28,076 nucleotides of DNA, taken from positions 1 through 28,076 of the IMG/VR virus record IMGVR_UViG_3300048029_000289, one strand, 5' to 3'. The notes under the pieces are model-generated. The model was not told where the DNA came from. It did not search any database and saw only the letters and a list, made by a program, of their open reading frames with translations. Position 1 is the stretch's first letter. Each line of letters begins with the position of its first letter. A program made the translations under genes and the position numbers. Shown here piece by piece: positions 4,230-10,623 of the stretch. Source of the stretch: a virus.

Positions 4230-5212
4230 CGACTCAGTTTTTACAAGAATTAGAAGAGTTAAGCAGTGCAAAGCGCACTTTATTTGCTTGTCTTTCTGAT
4301 TGGTATGAAATGCGGCAAATCAAGGCAAAAAGAATTGATACTGATCGTGCTATTGTCCAGAAGTTTCTAAACTCGTACAAAGACGTCCCAGTTCACGAGG
4401 TAAACAATAAATACCTGGAGGAACATTTAAAAGTAAGTAATCCCACGTTTAATCGATATGTAACCGTGGTAATGGCTGCTGCTCGTTTATCTGCCCAGAA
4501 ATATAAGAATCCGCTACCCATTTTATATAAGAAACCGATACAGCAAACCCGTATGAGGTTCTTGTCGCAAAGTGAATGGTTACGATTAGAAAAGGTATTA
4601 CCAGATTATTTGAAGCCAGCAGTGGCGTTCTCACTAGCTACTGGATTAAGAAGAAATAACGTTTTAAATTTAAAGTGGAGTGAGGTTAACAAACAATCAA
4701 AAAATGTTGTTGTTTGGTCTGATGAGAGCAAGAATAAAAAACAACTCATTATTCCGCTTAGTGATTGGGCATTAGAAATCTTAAAAGAATGTTCTGGCAA
4801 AGGTGAAGTATATTGTTTTCCACAGGTCTCAGGAAAGCCAATAATTAATCCAAAAAGGCCGTTTCAAAAGGCTCTTGATAAAGCAGGAATAAAAGAGTTT
4901 CGGTGGCACGATCTGCGCCATACCTTTGCAAGTTGGGGTTTACAAAATGGTATGTCTTTAGCTGAATTAAAGGAACTCGGAGGATGGTCTAGTTTGACGA
5001 TGGTTATGCGCTACGCACACCTTGCCCCATCGAGATTAAGAGAGGCTACGAACCGTTTGAAAAAACCAACTGGTTCGGACACAATCGAGGCACAATCTGT
5101 AAATAGTGCCGAAAGATGGCGTCCCCAAGGGGATTCGAACCCCTGTACCCACCGTGAAAGTTCTAAAGGACTATATTTAGTAAAAAATAATCCAAAAAAA
5201 TCAGACACTTAA
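4121..5212 (+). CDS. int: Tyrosine recombinase (phage integrase)
   Basis: The 363-residue protein starts MHLYQRNGIWWLSV, a typical integrase arm-binding N-terminus. A core-binding domain follows at about 50-135 and a catalytic domain at about 145-310. Catalytic residues are visible: Arg177 (TGLRRNNVLNL), His263 and Arg266 (HDLRH), Trp289 (GGWSS, in the His/Trp position) and the nucleophile Tyr298 (MRYAHL). The last 30 residues, from about residue 333, are read from the tRNA-derived attP core and beyond (WRPQGDSNPC), so they are not part of the conserved enzyme and would change on integration. It overlaps the HTH gene by 109 bases. It catalyses site-specific insertion into, and with an excisionase removal from, a tRNA-Glu gene. 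Confidence 0.96.
   Translation: MHLYQRNGIWWLSVFYRQEKIRKSLGTKSKRKAAQLATQFLQELEELSSAKRTLFACLSDWYEMRQIKAKRIDTDRAIVQKFLNSYKDVPVHEVNNKYLEEHLKVSNPTFNRYVTVVMAAARLSAQKYKNPLPILYKKPIQQTRMRFLSQSEWLRLEKVLPDYLKPAVAFSLATGLRRNNVLNLKWSEVNKQSKNVVVWSDESKNKKQLIIPLSDWALEILKECSGKGEVYCFPQVSGKPIINPKRPFQKALDKAGIKEFRWHDLRHTFASWGLQNGMSLAELKELGGWSSLTMVMRYAHLAPSRLREATNRLKKPTGSDTIEAQSVNSAERWRPQGDSNPCTHRESSKGLYLVKNNPKKSDT
5078..5096 (+). repeat. Left pair of GRCACAAT repeats (arm-type site?)
   Basis: GACACAAT (5078-5085) and GGCACAAT (5089-5096) are spaced 11 bases apart, 20 bases before the attP core. The same pair recurs on the other side at 5266-5285. Paired direct repeats flanking a tRNA-derived core are typical of integrase arm-type sites. 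Confidence 0.5.
5117..5160 (-). other. attP core: 3' part of tRNA-Glu (TTC)
   Basis: Read on the minus strand this is the tRNA-Glu sequence from the anticodon loop (CTTTCAC, anticodon TTC) through the T arm (AGGGG TTCGAAT CCCCT), the acceptor 3' strand, discriminator G and encoded CCA (5119-5117). The 5' half of a tRNA is absent: bases after 5160 do not pair with the anticodon stem. It is therefore not a tRNA gene but the phage copy of the attachment sequence. It lies within the integrase coding region. Integration would place the integrase side of the core next to the host's tRNA 5' half and so restore a complete tRNA-Glu gene. Confidence 0.88.
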
Positions 5213-5247
5213 ATGAAAGGTTTTTTTTAATTAACGCTCATTTAAGT
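5207..5247. repeat. Inverted repeat ACTTAAATGA around integrase stop
   Basis: A perfect 10-base inverted repeat (5207-5216 and 5238-5247) encloses a 21-base loop with eight T residues. The first arm contains the integrase stop codon. It lies between convergent transcripts and next to the attP core. It may serve as a weak terminator or as a protein-binding site; sequence alone does not decide. Confidence 0.5.
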
Positions 5248-5265
5248 ACAGTATACACTCATTGA

Positions 5266-5285
5266 GACACAATTTCGGGCACAAT
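5266..5285 (+). repeat. Right pair of GRCACAAT repeats (arm-type site?)
   Basis: GACACAAT (5266-5273) and GGCACAAT (5278-5285) are spaced 12 bases apart and match the pair at 5078-5096. They lie about 105 bases beyond the attP core, in the short gap between integrase and endolysin genes, ending at the endolysin stop. Confidence 0.5.
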
Positions 5286-5668
5286 TAATAAGACCAAATT
5301 GTTGGTCTTGGTCTTTCTGGTGAATGTTCTATTGTGTCTAAATGAATAAACCGACCTAAGTTTTTTTGTTGTATTCCTACACCTGTGAACCCCTTGCTTA
5401 AAGCTATTCTTAATAAATGAAAAGCATCTTGTCTTGATACCGCTATATCAGCAGCTTGGCCCGTGGTATGAGCTCCTGGAGTTTTTTTCTTTCGTTCAAT
5501 CGGATGGGTTGTGTGTCTATACCCAGATGTAATTTTCATAGGTTTTCCAAATGCAGTACGCAACTCATTTAATTTGCGGATAAACTCAGGGTCCATGTCG
5601 CATTGACCTGTATGACTGCATTTAAACTCGTACTGAGTAAAATAGGTACTTAAATTCCAATCCATCAT
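5285..5668 (-). CDS. Endolysin, peptidase M15_3 family
   Basis: This 127-residue protein has the M15 zinc-peptidase signature. SGYR (48-51) is followed by PGAHTTGQAADI, with His67 and Asp74 as zinc ligands, then GVGI and FIHLD, with His109 as the third ligand and Asp111 beside it, and a C-terminal RPTIWSY typical of Peptidase_M15_3. These enzymes cut peptide crosslinks in peptidoglycan, and in phages they act as endolysins. There is no signal peptide, so it would need the adjacent holin to reach the wall. Its ATG overlaps the holin stop (ATGA). It is the last gene of the minus-strand late block. A hairpin (5290-5309, AAGACCAA with TTGGTCTT) lies in its last codons. Confidence 0.93.
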   Translation of the reverse strand: MMDWNLSTYFTQYEFKCSHTGQCDMDPEFIRKLNELRTAFGKPMKITSGYRHTTHPIERKKKTPGAHTTGQAADIAVSRQDAFHLLRIALSKGFTGVGIQQKNLGRFIHLDTIEHSPERPRPTIWSY

Positions 5669-6102
5669 TTTTTCATTAACCCTTTAATTTCTTCCGTTTT
5701 GTCTTTACTACCTACAGAAGAGCCGAAATAATATGAGCAAACCAGGCCTACTAAGGTTGTTAAATTTCCTAGGAGGAAAATTAAAATATCTTTATTTGCA
5801 GGAGTCACCTCAAGAAATAAAATGACTGCAAATAAAGAAAAAGCAAGTCCTACAATCCCAAGGGCGAGTAAACTGGTTATAATCTTATTTAACCAAGGAC
5901 TATGTTCGCTGGTAGAGATAGTCATTTCACGTTGCCTAGCACTATCTTTATCAGCAAACTCAGCTTCTATCTTTTTAAGGCTCCCATCTTGTTCCATCTG
6001 TTTTAGTTGTTGAAGAGCCTTTGCCTGTGCTTGTTTATCTGGAATTAGGCGTTCCACAAGCTTTTCGCCTATTGGTAATAAACCTGTTAATAAATTTAAC
6101 AT
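5665..6102 (-). CDS. Holin, GTA-type 3TM family
   Basis: This 145-residue protein has an amphipathic N-terminus (GEKLVERLIPDK), a charged helical region to residue 65, and two clear hydrophobic segments at about 72-97 and 104-127, followed by a lysine-rich tail. The N-terminal motif and layout match the 'holin of 3TMs, for gene-transfer release' family, in which the first helix counts as a weak third segment. It sits immediately upstream of the M15 endolysin with a four-base overlap, the standard lysis cassette order. It would form membrane lesions that release the endolysin. Confidence 0.85.
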   Translation of the reverse strand: MLNLLTGLLPIGEKLVERLIPDKQAQAKALQQLKQMEQDGSLKKIEAEFADKDSARQREMTISTSEHSPWLNKIITSLLALGIVGLAFSLFAVILFLEVTPANKDILIFLLGNLTTLVGLVCSYYFGSSVGSKDKTEEIKGLMKK

Positions 6103-6620
6103 TACTTACTCGCTTCCATAATTGCAGTCCATAAAAAATTCAACAACCATAATAAAATTAGTACAAGGGTTCCAATTGCCACACCCATTTTGGTGTTATA
6201 TATAAAAGCCTTCCTTCTTCGCATCTGATCATATATTTGAGCCTTGCGTTTGGCTCTGATCTCGCGACGTATCTTGATGAGGGCCTGATACCCATAAGGC
6301 CCTTCCATGCCCAAATGATGCAATTTTCCCCAGGTAAATTCATGACGGATTGCATCTTCCATCTCTTTAATTTTCTTTTTTGCAATCAGTTCATCAAATG
6401 CCTCTGCGGTTTCGCTTTTGTCCCACGTTAATTTTTGCCATAAAGTAGGTTTCTTAAACTTTCTTTCCTGACCCATCCATTCTTGTAAATCAGAAACATG
6501 GCTGCTCCAAGTCGATAACTGTTGAAAAATGTCTTCTAGGTCTCTGCCTACCTGAATAGCTTTTTTGACACCAGTAAATGCTAAATTTGCTGCGGTCAAT
6601 GCAGATATTGGATCTATCAT
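6102..6620 (-). CDS. Marine phage membrane-tethered protein, lysis region
   Basis: This 172-residue protein starts MIDPISALTAANLAFTGVKK, continues with an amphipathic helical region, then FTWGKLHHLGM, a strongly basic stretch (RREIRAKRKAQIYDQMRRRK) and one hydrophobic segment at about 148-167. I recall close relatives in marine T4-like and T7-like phages, usually unannotated. The N-terminal helix and C-terminal anchor, and its place between a small TM protein and the holin, suggest a role in lysis or membrane association; no spanin lipobox is present. Its stop and the holin ATG overlap (TAATG). Confidence 0.82.
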   Translation of the reverse strand: MIDPISALTAANLAFTGVKKAIQVGRDLEDIFQQLSTWSSHVSDLQEWMGQERKFKKPTLWQKLTWDKSETAEAFDELIAKKKIKEMEDAIRHEFTWGKLHHLGMEGPYGYQALIKIRREIRAKRKAQIYDQMRRRKAFIYNTKMGVAIGTLVLILLWLLNFLWTAIMEASK

Positions 6621-6632
6621 TTGAAAAAACCA

Positions 6633-6797
6633 TCATTGTAATTTAAAAATAATTGTTAATAAAATCATTATTATTGAGCCAAATGCACCAATAAGTATCA
6701 TCTCAAGTCTGCGTACCCTTGAAAGTATTTCTAACCAACGCTCTGAACAAACTGCTTCGTGTGTAGATATTCTTTTATCTAATTCGTTTATATCCAT
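6633..6797 (-). CDS. Small bitopic membrane protein
   Basis: A 54-residue frame starts MDINELDKRISTHEAVCSER and ends in one hydrophobic segment (about 32-51, MILIGAFGSIIMILLTIIF). Its ATG overlaps the stop of the preceding gene (TGATG), which suggests translational coupling. Short proteins with an N-terminal coiled or charged helix and a C-terminal anchor (haemolysin XhlA-like layout) are common in phage lysis regions. It fills the only gap between the genes at 6620 and 6797. Function is likely accessory to holin action, by position only. Confidence 0.72.
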   Translation of the reverse strand: MDINELDKRISTHEAVCSERWLEILSRVRRLEMILIGAFGSIIMILLTIIFKLQ

Positions 6798-7174
6798 CAG
6801 CCACCCGCACTAGCACCACTTAAATTAATCCATGTTTGATTGTCTTCGTCCCAGTTATACATACCTCCATCAGTAGGCATTGCAGATGGTGCTTGCCATG
6901 TTGCATCAGCAGTAGACATAGACCAACTATTATATGGTTTAGGTGACATAAATAAGTCTTGGTCTGCAAAGTAAGTATAACCTTTACCTGCATAGTTACC
7001 TCTTATATTACCGTTGTAAGAAGTTTGTTTCCATGTGCCACCTAGTACCTTCTCAAGATGTGCTTGACCAATGTATTCTTTTTCAACACCATTTACATCT
7101 GCGGTATCTTTGTTTTCTACTACGGTAACTCTCAATACTTCGTTTGCACTATTTAACTCTGCAAAGTGTGCCAT
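6797..7174 (-). CDS. Conserved marine phage protein, structural?
   Basis: This 125-residue protein starts MAHFAELNSANEVLRVTVVE and has the pattern GTWKQTSYNGNIRGNYAGKG, YTYFADQDLFMSPKPYNSW, then MPTDGGMYNWDEDNQTW. I associate this pattern with a widespread protein of marine T4-like and T7-like phages. It is beta-rich, aromatic-rich and lies at the distal end of the tail-fibre region. A virion or tail-fibre accessory role is inferred. It is separated from the oxygenase gene by one base. Confidence 0.82.
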   Translation of the reverse strand: MAHFAELNSANEVLRVTVVENKDTADVNGVEKEYIGQAHLEKVLGGTWKQTSYNGNIRGNYAGKGYTYFADQDLFMSPKPYNSWSMSTADATWQAPSAMPTDGGMYNWDEDNQTWINLSGASAGG

Positions 7175-7175
7175 C

Positions 7176-7775
7176 TTATGCTCCTATATGTAATCCTGTT
7201 AATTCTAAATCTTCACCTATGTAACCTTTTAAGAATGTATTAAAAGATAAACTTATTCTTTCTTTGCCTACTACCTTTTCAACCATGTGAGTTAAGCTAG
7301 AAGGAAAGATAACTAAATCATTTGTGCCTGTTTCAAACCACCAACTCTCACTATTAAAAAGGTTGTATTCTTTAGCAGGTATTTTTATTTGTTTGTATTC
7401 TTCTTTAAAAAAATAAATTTTATCTTTTGTTTTATCAGCTTGTACATAAAACACACCAGATATAAAACTGTTAGGGTGTGCGTGTTTATGATGAAACTGA
7501 CCTTCTTTTGTATAGTTGCACCATGACTGAGTTATATAAGGCTCAACATTATTTTTAGGTTGATATATATTTTTAAAATATTCTTTTACAGACTTTTCTA
7601 TAAATTGTTTTAGTTTTTTCATTTCTTTATTATTTAAAATATTATTATCAATTGATGTTGTATTACCTGTATTACCTCTTGTCTTTTGTTCAGTTACAAA
7701 CTTTATTTCTTTTTCTGTTATTCCTTTATATTGAAAAAATGTAACCGCAGTTGGAAATAAGGAATGAGTTATCAA
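7176..7775 (-). CDS. 2OG-Fe(II) oxygenase (TIGR02466-like)
   Basis: This 199-residue protein fits the putative 2-oxoglutarate and iron-dependent oxygenase family found in many marine phages. Residues 95-110 (HHKHAHPNSFISGVFY) carry the HxHxNSxxSGVxY motif with the first iron ligands. FPSSLTHMVEKV gives the distal histidine (His163), and KERISLSFNTF gives Arg173, which would bind 2-oxoglutarate. Substrates in phages are unknown; hydroxylation of a protein side chain, perhaps on the neighbouring tail-fibre proteins, is an inference from position. The start overlaps the 3' end of the preceding gene by four bases. Confidence 0.85.
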   Translation of the reverse strand: MITHSLFPTAVTFFQYKGITEKEIKFVTEQKTRGNTGNTTSIDNNILNNKEMKKLKQFIEKSVKEYFKNIYQPKNNVEPYITQSWCNYTKEGQFHHKHAHPNSFISGVFYVQADKTKDKIYFFKEEYKQIKIPAKEYNLFNSESWWFETGTNDLVIFPSSLTHMVEKVVGKERISLSFNTFLKGYIGEDLELTGLHIGA

Positions 7776-8038
7776 TTCAATACACCACCAATTTTTCCTT
7801 GCATTTCTAGTATTTTATTTTCTTGGTCTTTCGTCCAAACAGTATTTATAGAATCTTCAAACTCTTGTGCTTTACGTTGTGCATCTCTAACTTCTTGCAT
7901 AGAAGGACATGGCCTATCGTCTTCCCATCTAGTAAATGTAGAATTAGATATTTCCCATTTAGCACCAGGTCTTAATAACTCCATAGCACTATCAATTCCA
8001 GTAAGTCTATAAATTTTATCTTTTGGTTTTATTTCCAT
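7772..8038 (-). CDS. Small conserved tail-region protein
   Basis: This 88-residue protein has the pattern YRLTGIDSAMELLRPGAKWE, then FTRWEDDRPCPSMQEVRDAQ and FEDSINTVW. I recall this RPGAKWE...FTRW..DRP.P pattern from small proteins next to fibre genes in marine phages. The second half is helical and charged. No enzymatic motif is visible. It may be a chaperone or assembly factor for the glycine-rich tail protein just upstream (gap eight bases). Confidence 0.78.
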   Translation of the reverse strand: MEIKPKDKIYRLTGIDSAMELLRPGAKWEISNSTFTRWEDDRPCPSMQEVRDAQRKAQEFEDSINTVWTKDQENKILEMQGKIGGVLN

Positions 8039-8046
8039 TTATACTC

Positions 8047-9708
8047 CTATGCGTTCATAGTTATTACAACAATTCCAGAGCCACCGTTCCCACCTCTTCC
8101 AGGGGAAATACTATTTCCTTGACCGCCACCACCGCCACCAGTGCTAGCAGTCCCATTTACTCCTTGGTATGGTGAAGAATTATTACCTCCTGCACCTCCT
8201 CCTCCTGTTCCACCTGCACCGCCAGGGTCAGAGTTATCAGTTCCACCACCCCCACCACCTGCATAAGATACAGATGCACCAGTAATCGATGATGCTGTTC
8301 CATTACCTCCAGCACCACCACTTGAAGGTTGTGAGTCTTGTCCTGAAGCTCCAGCGCCTCCACCACCTGATGCGTTATCATTTATAGGATTTGCTGGTGA
8401 ATAAGCATCTCCACCATCATTTCCTTGAGATGGTGAAACACTAGGTGTGTTTCCACTACCACCTGTTTGATTTCTTGGTGCACCGCCGCCAGAACCACCA
8501 TTTCTTTTAGTTCCTATATCACTAGATGAATTTCCACCTGCACCTCCACCTGCTGACTCTATTGAAAAAGCAGAAGATATTTCTCCAGCAACGCCAACTC
8601 CGTTGACTGGCCCATTACCAATACCACCTGCACCTACAGTTATGGTGTATTCTGTTCCTGATGTAACACTAAGTCCTGTACCTTGTCTAAAGCCACCTGC
8701 ACCACCGCCCCCACCACGACCATGATCAGCTGTTCCAGTATTACCACCTCCACCACCTCCTGCAACTACTAAGTAATCTACAGAAGATACTCCAACAGGA
8801 GCTTTCCATTTTGTTGTGCCTCTAAATATTAGTGGTGAACTTATAGGTACTGTGTATTTGATAACTACAATTCCTGAACCACCTGCTTTTCCATTTTTAA
8901 AACTATGCGAAGCTCCACCGCCTCCACCACCACCTCCACCAGTGTTAGCTGTGCCTGCTGAACCACCTACACCACTGCCACCTTGTGTTCCACTGCCTCC
9001 ACCACCAGAACCACCAGATGCGTTGCCTGTATCTCCAGCCGCACCCCCGCCACCTGCGTATGTAACAGAAGCACCAGTTATGGTAGATGCTTGACCATTA
9101 CCACCTACACCTCCTACGGCACCACTTCCAGTACCAACATTATTATTGCCTTCTTGACTAGCGCCTCCACCCCCTGCGCCAGCATTATTGGTATTGGAAT
9201 CTCCTCCATCTTTACCTTGAAAAGAAACAGCAGGGGCACCATTTCCCCCATCTGATGAAAGATTAGGTTGATTGCCAAGACCTCCATTATTATTACTGCC
9301 TCCACCACCTCCAGAGCCTCCATTACGACCATCTTGACTACCACCGCCTCCACCACCACCTGCTGTTGAGGTTATGGTAGAAAATACTGAATCATTACCA
9401 TCATTACCAGTAGCATTACCAGAAGCAGATAGAGCAGTAGCACCTGCCCCTACGGTAATTGTATATTCTGTTCCTGCGGTAACAGCTAATGAAGTGCCTG
9501 TTCTAAATCCTCCACCACCTGCTCCACCTCCATTGCCATTTGACCCAGTTCCACCTCCACCGCCTCCTGCAACTACAAGATAATCAACACTTGTAACACC
9601 AACAGGGCAAGTCCATGTGGTATCGCCTAAAAAACTTTCAATAACTACAACTCCACCTACAGAGGCAACAGAAAAATTAGAAAATAATAATTGATGTATT
9701 CCTGTCAT
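8047..9708 (-). CDS. Glycine-rich tail/adhesin protein, duplicated module
   Basis: This 553-residue protein consists of two homologous halves. Each begins with TWTCPVGVTSVDYLVVAGGG or TKWKAPVGVSSVDYLVVAGG, continues through glycine runs and TEYTITVGAG, and ends with SGIVVI. This is the Gly_rich domain architecture found in bacterial surface proteins and marine phage fibre tips. Glycine-rich bundles of this kind (as in T4-like gp38 adhesins) form polyglycine type II helices with receptor-binding loops. It is likely a host-recognition tip. The coding strand is extremely G-rich, giving apparent proline-rich frames on the opposite strand, which are shadows. The ATG overlaps the stop of the upstream gene by one base. 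Confidence 0.85.
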   Translation of the reverse strand: MTGIHQLLFSNFSVASVGGVVVIESFLGDTTWTCPVGVTSVDYLVVAGGGGGGTGSNGNGGGAGGGGFRTGTSLAVTAGTEYTITVGAGATALSASGNATGNDGNDSVFSTITSTAGGGGGGGSQDGRNGGSGGGGGSNNNGGLGNQPNLSSDGGNGAPAVSFQGKDGGDSNTNNAGAGGGGASQEGNNNVGTGSGAVGGVGGNGQASTITGASVTYAGGGGAAGDTGNASGGSGGGGSGTQGGSGVGGSAGTANTGGGGGGGGGASHSFKNGKAGGSGIVVIKYTVPISSPLIFRGTTKWKAPVGVSSVDYLVVAGGGGGGNTGTADHGRGGGGGAGGFRQGTGLSVTSGTEYTITVGAGGIGNGPVNGVGVAGEISSAFSIESAGGGAGGNSSSDIGTKRNGGSGGGAPRNQTGGSGNTPSVSPSQGNDGGDAYSPANPINDNASGGGGAGASGQDSQPSSGGAGGNGTASSITGASVSYAGGGGGGTDNSDPGGAGGTGGGGAGGNNSSPYQGVNGTASTGGGGGGQGNSISPGRGGNGGSGIVVITMNA

Positions 9709-10619
9709 TATGAAATATTCCCAGTAAGTACAGCTAAATTTGCTGAATAACTAAACATAATTGATGCAACTCCATTTGCATCTAAAGTATGTAGAGCCGT
9801 TGCCGCCAAATCTCCTGCTTTAACTGCATTAACAGCAGTACAAGCTATTGAAGCGGTACATCCATTAACAGAAACAAGAGAAACAATATCGCCTACGCCA
9901 AACACGCCTGTGGGAACTGTAACGATTACGTTTGCTGAGTTTATTGTTACTTGATTACCAACGTCACCAATTGCAAGAGTGTAGTTTCCACTCACTTTTG
10001 TGCTTAACGGTATATCTCTTAAATTACCATCTGCATCGCTAATTAACGCAGTAGAATTAACTGTTCCAATATTTAGTTGACCACTAGCACTTGCATTTCC
10101 TGAACCATCAAATCCTGAACCTGCGGACCCTACGGCTCCAAACACTTGCCAGTTACTAGGGTTGCTACTTGGTACGTTGTTTAAATTAGAATCCGTTCTG
10201 GATAAATAACTATTGCTATCGCTTACAAGAAAAACGATATCGTTGGTCTGATATGTGGTTGAAGCATCGTAATTTCCCCGAGGGGTAAATCCTACTGCCG
10301 CAGGAGTCGAACTATTTTCAAACCTACTTACCAAAGCAATCAATCCGCTACCGCTTGCACTTGCGTTTACTTTATCTCCTGCCGCCATATTAATAGGTGC
10401 ATCAAATGCCTTTAAGGTTGTGTCACCAGTAACGGTTTGTGTAAGTAAACTTAGCTCACTAGATGTACCTGAATCAAAATACGATAGTGTTACATTTAAA
10501 TTACCGCCCGTAGGGTTAGCAATTAATAAACTATGCAGCGATGCTTCTAAAGTAGCAGGTACAGTCATTAATGTGGTTGATGCTGTACCGATCGCGATTG
10601 GTTGGCCGACTAATGCCAT
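9708..10619 (-). CDS. Tail fibre-associated protein
   Basis: This 303-residue protein is rich in Ser, Thr, Ala and Gly. A segment in the middle (RGNYDASTTYQTNDIVFL, then SNPSNWQVFG) resembles the carbohydrate-binding 'YxxxxxYxxxDxVxxxxxxYxxxxxxxxxxPxxxxxW' modules found in phage fibres. A collagen-like short GSAGSGFDGSG linker follows, then a beta-rich C-terminus. N-terminal residues 1-110 look like a beta domain. The role is probably virion decoration or fibre extension. It starts four bases after the stop of the large fibre gene. Confidence 0.78.
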   Translation of the reverse strand: MALVGQPIAIGTASTTLMTVPATLEASLHSLLIANPTGGNLNVTLSYFDSGTSSELSLLTQTVTGDTTLKAFDAPINMAAGDKVNASASGSGLIALVSRFENSSTPAAVGFTPRGNYDASTTYQTNDIVFLVSDSNSYLSRTDSNLNNVPSSNPSNWQVFGAVGSAGSGFDGSGNASASGQLNIGTVNSTALISDADGNLRDIPLSTKVSGNYTLAIGDVGNQVTINSANVIVTVPTGVFGVGDIVSLVSVNGCTASIACTAVNAVKAGDLAATALHTLDANGVASIMFSYSANLAVLTGNIS

Positions 10620-10623
10620 GATA

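Noticed and set aside
5117-5160. Functional tRNA-Glu gene
   Set aside because: Only the part from the anticodon loop to CCA is present; the D arm, 5' acceptor strand and anticodon stem 5' side are missing.
5290-5309. Terminator at the end of the late block
   Set aside because: The 8-base stem (AAGACCAA/TTGGTCTT) is inside the endolysin gene and is not followed by a T-run on the minus strand.
8816-9583. Proline-rich plus-strand ORFs
   Set aside because: They are antisense shadows of the G-rich glycine codons in the minus-strand adhesin gene and have no SD or neighbours on that strand.
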